Positions 1 to 6,904 of a stretch of DNA of 10,410 nucleotides are shown one piece after another. This DNA is from CAVYPR01 sp052145775. GTDB taxonomy: Bacteria; Actinomycetota; Acidimicrobiia; Acidimicrobiales; RAAP-2. The stretch spans positions 1 to 10,410 of the forward strand of contig JBKQNY010000175.1 of the NCBI GenBank assembly GCA_052145775.1, in the 5' to 3' direction. The translations under genes and the position numbers were made by a program. Under the pieces are notes generated by a model, which saw only the letters and a list, made by a program, of their open reading frames with translations, searched no databases and had not been told where the DNA came from. Position 1 is the stretch's first letter. Every line of letters begins with the position of its first letter.

Positions 1-381
1 CTGCTGCGCGGCATCGCCGACACCTACTACGCCCAGATCCTGCCCCGCCAGGTCGGCCCGGCCCGGGCCCGCGACATGCTGCTCACCGGTCGGCGGCTCG
101 GCGCCGCCGAGGCGCTCGACTGGGGGCTGGTGGCGCGGTGCTCGACGCACGGCGCCCTGCTCGAGGCGGCCACCGAGGCCCTCACCGAGTGCTGCTACGC
201 GGCACCGGCGGCTCGGGCCGCGGTCAAGCGCTCGCTCGACGCCTACTACGGCGCCTTCGACCGCGCCACCATGGAGGAGAGCCTCGCCGGCCCCGAGCGC
301 CGGGAGGGCTGGGCGGCCTTCAGCCAGCGGCGGGCGCCGGCCTGGATCCCCGAGGAGATCCGCCCGACCGGGAGGCTCTAG
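1..381 (+). CDS. Enoyl-CoA hydratase/isomerase (crotonase) family protein, 3' part
   Basis: The frame is open from base 1 and ends at TAG 379-381, giving the last 126 residues; the start lies outside the window. The segment RDMLLTGRRLGAAEALDWGLV is the C-terminal half of the crotonase fold, where members have 'LLTGR..(D/G)A.EA...GLV'. It is followed by the helical region with KRSLDAYYG (the usual 'AVKR.L') and by REGWAAFSQRRAPAW, which matches the family ending 'EG..AF.eKR.P.W'. The N-terminal part with the oxyanion-hole and catalytic residues is not visible, so hydratase, isomerase and other crotonase activities cannot be separated. By family it is a cytoplasmic enzyme acting on acyl-CoA thioesters. 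It converges on the DUF1918 gene, with a hairpin directly after the stop. Confidence 0.88.
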   Translation: MLRGIADTYYAQILPRQVGPARARDMLLTGRRLGAAEALDWGLVARCSTHGALLEAATEALTECCYAAPAARAAVKRSLDAYYGAFDRATMEESLAGPERREGWAAFSQRRAPAWIPEEIRPTGRL

Positions 382-382
382 C

Positions 383-406
383 CGGGGGCGCAGACGAGGG
401 CCCCCG
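383..406 (+). terminator. Hairpin after the crotonase gene, candidate terminator
   Basis: CGGGGGC (383-389) and GCCCCCG (400-406) form a perfect 7-bp inverted repeat around a 10-nt loop, starting 2 nt after the stop codon. There is no T-tract, which is common for candidate terminators in very GC-rich actinobacteria. A second small hairpin around GCGC-GAA-GCGC (428-438) sits just before the convergent DUF1918 stop. Termination is inferred from position and shape. Confidence 0.4.
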
Positions 407-440
407 CCCCGGGCCACTGCCGCCAGGGCGCGAAGCGCGC

Positions 441-656
441 TCAACGCTTGGTCTTGGCGCCCCGCTTGGGCTCGAAGTGCTCGACCCGGGCGTCGGGCCC
501 GGGGAAGAAGAGCGTCTCGTGCTCGCTGTCCTCCCAGCGCACCAGGTACGGCGGGGAGCCGTCGGCGTGCTCGACACCGACCACTTCGCAGTCCCGTTCG
601 GCCTCGCCCACGCGGTGGCCCTTGATCACGATCCGGTCCCCGACGCTCGCCTGCAT
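441..656 (-). CDS. DUF1918 domain-containing protein
   Basis: This is a 71-residue basic protein beginning MQASVGDRIVIKGHRVGEAE, followed by PPYLVRWEDSEHETLFFPG and DARVEHF. That is the whole-length pattern of DUF1918, a small actinobacterial family with an SH3-like barrel fold and no established function. The 'GD.I.V.GH.VG' opening and 'P.Y.VRW.D.HE.LFFPG.D' core are both present. The ATG at 656 is chosen because a near-perfect AAGGAGG lies 4 nt upstream and because family members start here. The frame stays open further upstream, but that extension is glycine/proline-rich and unlike the family. The tail PKRGAKTKR is basic. The gene is monocistronic, convergent with the crotonase gene and divergent from the DUF2510-like gene. 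Confidence 0.9.
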   Translation of the reverse strand: MQASVGDRIVIKGHRVGEAERDCEVVGVEHADGSPPYLVRWEDSEHETLFFPGPDARVEHFEPKRGAKTKR

Positions 657-667
657 GGCTCCTCCTT
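657..667 (-). promoter_or_regulatory. Strong Shine-Dalgarno of the DUF1918 gene
   Basis: On the minus strand the bases before ATG 656 read AAGGAGGAGCC. AAGGAGG is nearly fully complementary to the 16S rRNA 3' end, and this site decides the start codon. It contrasts with several neighbours that have no Shine-Dalgarno sequence. Confidence 0.75.
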
Positions 668-750
668 GCGTGCCGCCGCCCACCTCCCATGATCGGTCCG
701 GCCCACCGCCGGGACCAGGGCCGAAGGTCCCGCCCCGGCCGAAGATGGCC

Positions 751-770
751 CGAAAGTGAACGAAAGGTGA
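751..770 (+). repeat. Short direct repeat upstream of the DUF2510-like gene
   Basis: CGAAAGTGA (751-759) and CGAAAGGTGA (761-770) are two near-identical copies spaced 10 bp apart, about one helical turn. The second copy runs into the -35 element. Copies on the same helix face next to a -35 are typical of activator or repressor sites, so a regulator site is an inference. Confidence 0.4.
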
Positions 771-795
771 CAAGACGGTGATTGCTGGGTAAAAT
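767..795 (+). promoter_or_regulatory. Sigma-70-type promoter of the DUF2510-like gene
   Basis: GTGACA (767-772) is a -35 matching TTGACA at 5 of 6 positions. After an exact 17-bp spacer comes TAAAAT (790-795), matching TATAAT at 5 of 6. The bases CGCCGG separate the -10 from ATG 802, so the expected transcript start is the A of the ATG itself. There is no Shine-Dalgarno sequence. This is the best-formed promoter in the window. Confidence 0.7.
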
Positions 796-801
796 CGCCG
801 G

Positions 802-978
802 ATGGACCGCCACCACCTGCCGGCCGAGGGCTGGTACCACGACCCGTTCGAGCACCATCAGGACCGGTGGTTCTCGAACGGGAGACCCACCTCGCTCGTG
901 CGTGACCAGGGGCTCGAGTCCCACGACGCCCCCCCGGCCGAGGACTGCCCCGCCCTGCTCGAACCCACCGCCTGGTAG
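802..978 (+). CDS. Small DUF2510-like protein (58 residues)
   Basis: A short frame from ATG 802 to TAG 976-978 encodes 58 residues, starting MDRHHLPAEGWYHDPFEHHQ. It contains GWYHDP near residues 10-15, then DRWFSNGRPTSLVRD at 21-35. This resembles the DUF2510 motif 'P.GWY.DP......RWW.G..WT', a tryptophan-rich short module found at the N-termini of many actinobacterial membrane proteins. Here it stands almost alone, with an acidic tail ending in LLEPTAW and no membrane segment. The second tryptophan of the usual WW pair is Phe and the last conserved Trp is absent, so membership is approximate. Reality of the gene rests on a well-placed promoter directly before the ATG, strong codon bias and the domain resemblance. 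The function is unknown. It ends 15 bp before the convergent amidase stop. Confidence 0.72.
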   Translation: MDRHHLPAEGWYHDPFEHHQDRWFSNGRPTSLVRDQGLESHDAPPAEDCPALLEPTAW

Positions 979-979
979 T

Positions 980-991
980 CCCGGGCCCGGG
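980..991. terminator. GC palindrome between convergent stops
   Basis: The 12-bp self-complementary CCCGGGCCCGGG lies in the 15-bp gap between the DUF2510-like stop (978) and the amidase stop (994). It may act as a bidirectional transcription end. There is no T-tract and no loop, so this is a weak call based on position. Confidence 0.25.
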
Positions 992-993
992 GT

Positions 994-1998
994 TCAGGAC
1001 CGCGGCGACCCCAGGTACTCCTCCGCCGCCTGGGCCATCCCCTGGGCGATGGCCTGCTGGCCGCCGTGGGAGGCGGCGATCGAGGCCTCGAAGGGGTCGG
1101 TGAGGAAGAGCGGCTCGATGAGGGCGCCGGGCATCTGGCTCGGGTCCGGGGCCCACCCCGCCGCCGCCGGACCGAGCAGCAGGAGGTGGTGGTAGTCGGC
1201 GGCTGTTGTTGTCGCCGGGGGCCCGCCGAGTGTGGCGTCTGTGACCACCCCGTCGTTGGGGATCTGCCCGCCCTGGGCGTCCAACTTGACCAGGACGTCG
1301 TTCTGGAGGAGGTCGGCCAGCTTCTCGCTCTCGGCCGAGAAGGTCCGATCGGCGTCGTAGGCGGTGATGCTGCCGGCGTTTGTCGGCGATGTGCCGGCGT
1401 CGAAGTAGATGCCGAGCAGGACTGTGGCCCCGGCCAGGTTGGCGCAGGCGTCGCGGGCGGCCACGTCGTCGTGCTCTCCTTGGAGGGTGAGGAGCTCCCC
1501 TGTCGGGGTGAGGTCGCCGGGCCCGGGCTTGATCACGGTCGTGGCCCGCACCCGTGAGAGCACCACCCGGTAGCCGTCGGCCCGCTGGAGCGCCGCCGCG
1601 TCGAGGGCCACCGGCAGGGTCTCGTCGGCCTCGTGCACCTGCTGGCCTGTCTCGGTCGTCCCGACCGCGCCGGGGTCGATCCCGCCGTGGCCGGCGTCGA
1701 TGAAGACCGTGCGGTGGCGGTCGCCCATGGTCGGGGAGAAGGCCACGCAGGCGCCGGCGGCGAACATCGAGGGATCGAGCGCCATGTCGGCGGCGCCCCT
1801 CCCGGTGGCGTCGGGGACCGGGCCGCCCCCGGTCGTCCCCGGCCGCATGGCGACGGCCGTCACCACCACCACGGCGGCCAGGGCACCCAGGGCGACGGCC
1901 GCCTTCGGTGACCGCCACCACCGGTCCGGGCGGCGCCGGTGGCGGGCCTGGCCCCGCCGTCGGCGGCGGGAGGTGGGAGGAGGCGAGGATTGTTGCAT
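994..1998 (-). CDS. Membrane-anchored N-acetylmuramoyl-L-alanine amidase-like protein (Amidase_3)
   Basis: From ATG 1998 this is a 334-residue protein. Residues 1-30 are Arg-rich and cytoplasmic in character, 33-51 form one hydrophobic segment (AVALGALAAVVVVTAVAM), and the rest should lie outside the membrane, so it is a signal anchor rather than a cleaved secretory protein. Residues about 96-330 are Amidase_3: VFIDAGHGG gives the first zinc His (104), E123 fits the zinc Glu, and LIEPLFL gives the conserved late Glu (295). Known enzymes of this family cut the amide between muramic acid and L-Ala in peptidoglycan. Oddly, the second His, normally in 'SIHxNA', is Tyr198 in GIYFDAG. Ten of 27 Thr codons are ACA, against about 1 of 20 in mmsA. 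An in-frame GTG at 2037, 9 nt after the NUDIX stop, would add 13 residues. It is probably the last gene of the mmsA-NUDIX-amidase run. Activity is uncertain because of the His-to-Tyr change. Confidence 0.85.
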   Translation of the reverse strand: MQQSSPPPTSRRRRRGQARHRRRPDRWWRSPKAAVALGALAAVVVVTAVAMRPGTTGGGPVPDATGRGAADMALDPSMFAAGACVAFSPTMGDRHRTVFIDAGHGGIDPGAVGTTETGQQVHEADETLPVALDAAALQRADGYRVVLSRVRATTVIKPGPGDLTPTGELLTLQGEHDDVAARDACANLAGATVLLGIYFDAGTSPTNAGSITAYDADRTFSAESEKLADLLQNDVLVKLDAQGGQIPNDGVVTDATLGGPPATTTAADYHHLLLLGPAAAGWAPDPSQMPGALIEPLFLTDPFEASIAASHGGQQAIAQGMAQAAEEYLGSPRS

Positions 1999-2046
1999 GG
2001 GGGCTGCAGCCACGGTAGCCGGGGCCCCGCGGCGCACAGTGGCAGG

Positions 2047-2453
2047 TCAGGCGAACCGCTCGAGCGCCTCGACCACGTAGGGCATGGCCCGTTCGGGGAC
2101 CGCCCCGGGGGCGAACCAGGCGGCCTCGTCGCTCGACCCGTCGACCTCGGGGCGCACCTCGCCTTCCCACCGCTCGACGCCGTAGACCAGCCGGATGGCG
2201 TGGACGGCGGCGCCCCCCGGCGCTGTCAGGGTGTCGGTGAGCACCCCGCGCAGAGTGGCCGAGCCCAGCACCAGGCCGGTCTCCTCGAAGAGCTCGCGTC
2301 GCAGCGAGTCGAGGGGCTCCTCCCCGTGCTCCACGCCACCGCCGGGCAGGAACCACCGCCCCGGCACCGTCGAGCGGGGTGAGGCCCGCACCAGGAGGAA
2401 GCGGCCGGCCGCGTCCCGGCAGATGCCGTAGGCGCCCACCCGCTGGTTGGGGG

Positions 2454-2457
<4 letters not shown>
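2047..2457 (-). CDS. NUDIX hydrolase
   Basis: This is a 136-residue single-domain protein of normal NUDIX length. The complete Nudix box spans residues 40-62, with G40, E46, R54, E55, E58, E59, G61 and L62 all in place, so Mg-dependent hydrolysis of a nucleoside diphosphate linked to another group is expected. Upstream, GRWFLPGGG is the usual lead-in strand. The substrate cannot be read from the sequence; candidates include oxidised nucleotides, ADP-ribose and similar compounds. The preferred start is TTG 2457, which overlaps the mmsA stop as TTGA. The alternative is GTG 2439, at VGAYG, just before the first beta strand. No Shine-Dalgarno sequence precedes either start, so translational coupling to mmsA is likely. 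A cytoplasmic location is expected. Confidence 0.9.
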
Positions 2458-3944
<1,487 letters not shown>

Positions 3945-3952
3945 CGTGACCG

Positions 3953-3958
3953 AACCTA
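3953..3958 (-). promoter_or_regulatory. Possible -10 element of mmsA
   Basis: TAGGTT on the minus strand fits the TAnnnT pattern and ends 8 nt before GTG 3944, which would give a leaderless or nearly leaderless transcript. No clear -35 is visible at 17 bp, where GGGCCC of the dyad arm lies. This is a tentative call. Confidence 0.35.
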
Positions 3959-3962
3959 CCGC

Positions 3963-4020
3963 CTCGCGCCCGGGCGGGCCCGGTAGATTGGCCGGGCCCC
4001 GGCGCCGGCCCGGGCGCGAG
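3963..4020. repeat. Large GC-rich inverted repeat in the mmsA / SnoaL-like divergent spacer
   Basis: CTCGCGCCCGGGC (3963-3975) pairs perfectly with GCCCGGGCGCGAG (4008-4020). Directly inside, GGGCCCGG (3976-3983) pairs with CCGGGCCC (3992-3999). This gives 21 bp of stem, one extra self-complementary block CGGCGCCG (4000-4007) bulged on the right arm, and an 8-nt loop TAGATTGG. The loop's TAGATT (3984-3989) could be a plus-strand -10 for the SnoaL-like gene. The element fills most of the 93-bp gap between two divergent starts. It may be an operator for a dimeric regulator, a 5'-leader structure of the SnoaL-like mRNA, or a cruciform; the sequence does not decide. Confidence 0.6.
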
Positions 4021-4025
4021 TCGAC

Positions 4026-4031
4026 GGGAGG
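4026..4031 (+). promoter_or_regulatory. Shine-Dalgarno of the SnoaL-like gene
   Basis: GGGAGG lies 6 nt upstream of GTG 4038 and supports that start. It directly follows the right arm of the dyad, so a folded leader could place it next to a stable stem. Confidence 0.6.
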
Positions 4032-4037
4032 CGGGCG

Positions 4038-4499
4038 GTGGCGCTCGGCGAGCTCGAGGACAACGAGGCCATCAAGGCCCTCAAGTACGCCTACCTCCGG
4101 CTGCTCGACCTGAAGCGCTTCGAGGAGCTGGGGGAGCTGCTCACCGAGGGGTGCACCGCCTCCTACGAGGACGGCCGCCGCTCCTACGAGGGACGCGCCG
4201 CCATCGTCGGTTTCCTGTCCAAGGCCCTGGGCGACCCGGGCATCGTCTCCTCCCACCGGTGCCAGCACCCCGAGATCGCCATCGGCGGCCCGGATCGGGC
4301 CACGGCGACCTGGTACCTGACCGACCGGGTGGTGGTCCCCGCCGCCGACCTCGAGATCGGCGGCGCCGCCTACTACCGCGACGAGTACGTGAAGGCAAAA
4401 GGCCGCTGGCTGATCGGCCACACCGGCTACGAACGGGTCTTCGAGGAGCGCCGGGTCCACTCCACCCTGGCGCTCGTCTCCTTCACCTCGAGGTTCTAG
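4038..4499 (+). CDS. Nuclear transport factor 2 (NTF2)-like / SnoaL-like protein
   Basis: This is a 153-residue single-domain protein. The opening, with NEAIKALKYAYLRLLDLKRF (residues 9-28), then LLTEGCTASYEDGRRSYEGR and AAIVGFLSKAL, follows the SnoaL-like pattern 'I..LK..Y....D...W..L..LF..D....Y....G...I..F'. Later parts are SSHRCQHPEI with His73 and His77, ATATWYLTDRV, and KGRWLIGHTGYERVF, the usual final strands of the cone-shaped NTF2 fold. The fold serves as a small-molecule pocket in isomerases, dehydratases and non-enzymatic binders. His73 and Tyr19 could line the pocket, but no reaction can be assigned. A Shine-Dalgarno sequence supports GTG 4038. It is divergent from mmsA and ends 9 bp before the convergent aldo/keto reductase stop. 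Confidence 0.85.
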   Translation: MALGELEDNEAIKALKYAYLRLLDLKRFEELGELLTEGCTASYEDGRRSYEGRAAIVGFLSKALGDPGIVSSHRCQHPEIAIGGPDRATATWYLTDRVVVPAADLEIGGAAYYRDEYVKAKGRWLIGHTGYERVFEERRVHSTLALVSFTSRF

Positions 4500-4508
4500 G
4501 ACCCCGAT

Positions 4509-5507
4509 TCAGGGGCGGGGGTTCGGGCTGTAGGTGAACCCCGGGTCGCGCAGCACCGTCGGCTCCAGCACCTGGTCGATGGCGCGCACCAGCTCGTCGT
4601 CGAGCTCGATGTCGAGCGCCTTGGCGTTCTCGACCAGCTGCTCGGGCCGCGAGGCGCCGACGATGGCGCTCGAGACGTTCTGGTTCCGCAGCACCCAGGC
4701 CAGGGCGACGGCCGCCGGGGTGTGGCCGGCCTCCCGGGCCAGGGCGGCAAAGGCGGCGACCGGCTCGAGCACCTCGTCGCGCATCAGCCAGGAGATCTCC
4801 TCGGACCCCTCCGCCCCGGTGGCCCGCGAGCCGGCCGGGGGAGGCTGGCCGGGCAGGTACTTGCCGGTGAGGACCCCCTGGGAGAGGGGCGACCACACGA
4901 TCTGGCCGATGCCCTCCTTCTCGCAGAGGGGGACCACCTCGGCCTCGATCACCCGCCACAGCAGCGAGTACTGGGGCTGGTTGGAGACGATGCGGTCGAA
5001 GCCCATGTCGTTGGCGATCCGCAGCGCATCGGCGATCTGCTCCGCCGTCCACTCCGAGACCCCCACGTAGTGGACCTTGCCCTGGCGGACCAGGTCGTCG
5101 AAGGCCCGCATGGTCTCCTCGAGCGGGGTCTCGAAGTCGTAGCGGTGGGCCTGGAGCAGGTCAACGTGGTCGGTGCGGAGCCGGCCGAGCGAGGCGTGGA
5201 GGGACTCGAAGATGTGCTTGCGCGAGAGGCCGCGGTTGTTGGGGTTGGGGCCGGTCGGCCAGTAGACCTTGGTGAAGATCTCGATGGTGTCGCGCCGCAC
5301 CCCTTCGAGGGCCCGCCCGAGCACCTCCTCGGCCGCCCCCATGGCGTAGACGTCGGCCGTGTCGAAGGTGGTGATCCCGAGGTCGAGGGCGGCCTTCACG
5401 CAGGCGGTGGCCGCCTCCTCTTCGATGTCCGAGCCGTGGGTGACCCAGTTGCCGTAGGAGAGGGCGGAGACGAGCATGCCGCTGCGGCCGAGGTGTCGGT
5501 AGTCCAT
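4509..5507 (-). CDS. Aldo/keto reductase (AKR6 / Kv-beta-like)
   Basis: This is a 332-residue (beta/alpha)8 NADPH-dependent oxidoreductase of full length. The catalytic tetrad is complete: Asp49 and Tyr54 in FDTADVY, Lys80 in IFTK, and His121 in LLQAHRYD. WSPLSQGVLTGKYLPG and the late IVGASRPEQLVENAKAL form the usual cofactor-binding region. The long insert WPTGPNPNNRGLSRKHI and the overall pattern are closest to the AKR6 branch, which includes potassium-channel beta subunits and bacterial YghZ-type enzymes. The physiological aldehyde or ketone is unknown. ATG 5507 (MDYRHLGRSG) matches family N-termini. ATG 5516 would add MPP and lies 6 nt after TATGGC, so either is possible. No Shine-Dalgarno sequence is seen. 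It is divergent from the ArfB gene across 31 bp. Confidence 0.93.
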   Translation of the reverse strand: MDYRHLGRSGMLVSALSYGNWVTHGSDIEEEAATACVKAALDLGITTFDTADVYAMGAAEEVLGRALEGVRRDTIEIFTKVYWPTGPNPNNRGLSRKHIFESLHASLGRLRTDHVDLLQAHRYDFETPLEETMRAFDDLVRQGKVHYVGVSEWTAEQIADALRIANDMGFDRIVSNQPQYSLLWRVIEAEVVPLCEKEGIGQIVWSPLSQGVLTGKYLPGQPPPAGSRATGAEGSEEISWLMRDEVLEPVAAFAALAREAGHTPAAVALAWVLRNQNVSSAIVGASRPEQLVENAKALDIELDDELVRAIDQVLEPTVLRDPGFTYSPNPRP

Positions 5508-5522
5508 GGGCGGCATGGTAGT

Positions 5523-5532
5523 GCCATACGCT
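5523..5532. promoter_or_regulatory. Overlapping -10 elements for the divergent AKR and ArfB genes
   Basis: On the plus strand TACGCT (5527-5532) is followed by CGGCGG and then GTG 5539 of the ArfB gene. On the minus strand TATGGC (5528-5523) is followed by ACTACC and then ATG 5516 of the AKR gene. Both have the 6-nt spacing expected for leaderless transcripts. No good -35 is visible on either side, and the minus element lacks the final T. Confidence 0.4.
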
Positions 5533-5538
5533 CGGCGG

Positions 5539-6009
5539 GTGGCCTGGGACGACGGCGCGCCAGACGACGAGTCCGGGCCCCCCGACGACGGGGGCGCCGG
5601 CCGCCTGCGAGTCAGCCGGTCGCTGTCGATCCCGCTGTCGGAGATCGACTGGCGGGCCACCACCCCGGGCGGGCCGGGCGGCCAGCACGCCAACCGGACC
5701 AGCAGCCGTGTCGAGGTGCGCTTCGACGTGGCCCGCTCGGCGGCCCTCGGGCCGCGCCAGCGGGCGCGATTGCTCGAGCGGGTGGGTCCGGTGGTGCGGG
5801 CCGTCTCGGCCGAGGAGCGCTCGCAGTCGCGCAACCGCCAGCTGGCGCTCGAGCGGCTGGCCGAGCGGATCGCCTCGGCCCTCCGGGTCGAGCCGCCCCG
5901 GCGGCCGACCCGCCCGACCCGGGCGTCGAAGGAGCGCCGGCTCGAGGACAAGCACCGACGCGGCCAGGTGAAGCGGGGCCGCCGGACCGGCCGCGACCCC
6001 GACGACTGA
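5539..6009 (+). CDS. arfB: ArfB-type peptidyl-tRNA hydrolase (ribosome rescue)
   Basis: The protein has 156 residues from GTG 5539, close to the roughly 140 of E. coli ArfB (YaeJ). It releases the nascent peptide from ribosomes stalled without a stop codon in the A site. The GGQ motif (residues 47-49, in GGPGGQHANRTSSRVEVRF) is the peptidyl-tRNA hydrolysis centre shared with release factors 1 and 2. There is no stop-codon recognition domain. The tail, with RRPTRPTRASKERRL (121-135) and further basic residues, is the ArfB-type extension that lies in the empty mRNA channel. Residues 1-20 form a short acidic Asp/Gly/Pro-rich extension of unknown role. In-frame ATGs at 5506 and 5515 exist, but GTG 5539 is preferred for its position after TACGCT and because the conserved part starts later. 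It converges on the alpha/beta hydrolase with a 19-bp gap. Confidence 0.92.
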   Translation: MAWDDGAPDDESGPPDDGGAGRLRVSRSLSIPLSEIDWRATTPGGPGGQHANRTSSRVEVRFDVARSAALGPRQRARLLERVGPVVRAVSAEERSQSRNRQLALERLAERIASALRVEPPRRPTRPTRASKERRLEDKHRRGQVKRGRRTGRDPDD

Positions 6010-6028
6010 TCGTCCGGCCGCCGCCCCC

Positions 6029-6865
6029 TCAGGCGCTGTGCAGGCGCCGGGCGGACTCGCCCGACCAGACCTCGTCCAAGAAGGCGGCGATCTCGGCCGT
6101 GAGCCGCTCGGGGCTGAGGCGCAGCTCGAGGCCGGAGCGGGCCTCGAGCAGGCGCGCCTGGGGGAGCTCGCGGGCCAGCCGCCGGGCGTCGTCGAGGGGG
6201 TGGAGGCGGTCGGCCCGGTGGCCGACGACCACCGACGGGATGGCCATGGCGGCGCGCTGCTCGGAGGTGGGGGCGACCGGGCCGACCAGGACGCCGTGGA
6301 GGACGGCCACCACCTCCTCGGGCTCGAGGAGGAGCGGCGCGAACAGCGGGCCGAGCGGTCCGAGGCGCGACCTCGGGACCCGTCGGGCGGCGGCGGAGAT
6401 GGCCCGCAGCACCGGGGCGGCGTAGTGGGTGGCGGCCAGGACGGGCACGAAGAGCATGGCGGCCACCGGGGTGGCCGATTCGAGCACCGGCATCTCGAGG
6501 ACCATGCCGGCCAGCCGCTCGGGGGCGGCCAGGGCGACCATGAGGGTCACGTTGGCCCCGAGCGACATCCCGCCGACGACGGCCCGCTCGATCTCGAGGT
6601 GGTCGAGCAGGCGGAGGACCTGCGCGGCGTAGGCGTCCATCCGGTGCGCGGCGGCGCGACGGGGCTTGCCCGAGGCGCCGTGCCCGGGCAGGTCGAGCAG
6701 GATCACCCGGTTGCCGGCGTCGGCCAGGTCCTGGGCCAGCCGGCGGTTCGAGACGGTGTCGAGCAGGAGGCCGTGCAGGTAGACCAGCACGCGATCGCCG
6801 CGGCCGAAGGTCTCGTAGGAGAGTGTGAGGTCGCCGTCGTGGAAGGTCTTGATCTGATAGGGCAC
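6029..6865 (-). CDS. Alpha/beta hydrolase fold protein
   Basis: This is a 278-residue protein from GTG 6865. VLVYLHGLLLD (His31-Gly32, oxyanion turn), VILLDLPGHGASGKP and the nucleophile elbow GMSLGA (Ser101) follow the alpha/beta hydrolase plan, with a helical cap around residues 130-200. VVGHRADRLHP supplies the acid (Asp219). The third triad residue is the problem: the region where the catalytic His normally sits, about 25-28 residues after the Asp, reads EARSGLELRLSPERL with no His. The only later His (276) is in the tail. Reduced activity, a different His (such as 222) or a non-hydrolytic role are all possible, and the substrate is unknown. The start is 39 bp downstream of the surE stop on the same strand, so the two are possibly co-transcribed. 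CACACT lies 6 nt before the GTG and is a poor -10. Confidence 0.85.
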   Translation of the reverse strand: MPYQIKTFHDGDLTLSYETFGRGDRVLVYLHGLLLDTVSNRRLAQDLADAGNRVILLDLPGHGASGKPRRAAAHRMDAYAAQVLRLLDHLEIERAVVGGMSLGANVTLMVALAAPERLAGMVLEMPVLESATPVAAMLFVPVLAATHYAAPVLRAISAAARRVPRSRLGPLGPLFAPLLLEPEEVVAVLHGVLVGPVAPTSEQRAAMAIPSVVVGHRADRLHPLDDARRLARELPQARLLEARSGLELRLSPERLTAEIAAFLDEVWSGESARRLHSA

Positions 6866-6904
6866 GGCCCCAGTGTGCCAGGGCCGGGTTCGGGGCGCCC
6901 CCGC

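Noticed and set aside
7..692. Overlapping long frame on the plus strand in another phase from 138 and a minus-strand frame from 577
   Set aside because: Both are Arg/Gly/Pro-rich with no recognisable motif and overlap the crotonase and DUF1918 genes; they are typical GC-rich shadow frames.
626..2356. Long minus-strand frame across the DUF2510-like gene, amidase and part of the NUDIX gene
   Set aside because: The translation is a low-complexity Arg/Gly/Pro string out of phase with the amidase and NUDIX frames, whose motifs are clear.
3945..4460. N-terminal extension of the mmsA frame
   Set aside because: The extension is antisense to the SnoaL-like gene; MmsA family proteins begin near MRRIDHWIGG at 3944.
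4722..6425. 567-codon plus-strand frame covering AKR and ArfB regions
   Set aside because: It is a shadow of the AKR codon pattern and continues out of phase through the ArfB gene; no conserved motif is seen.
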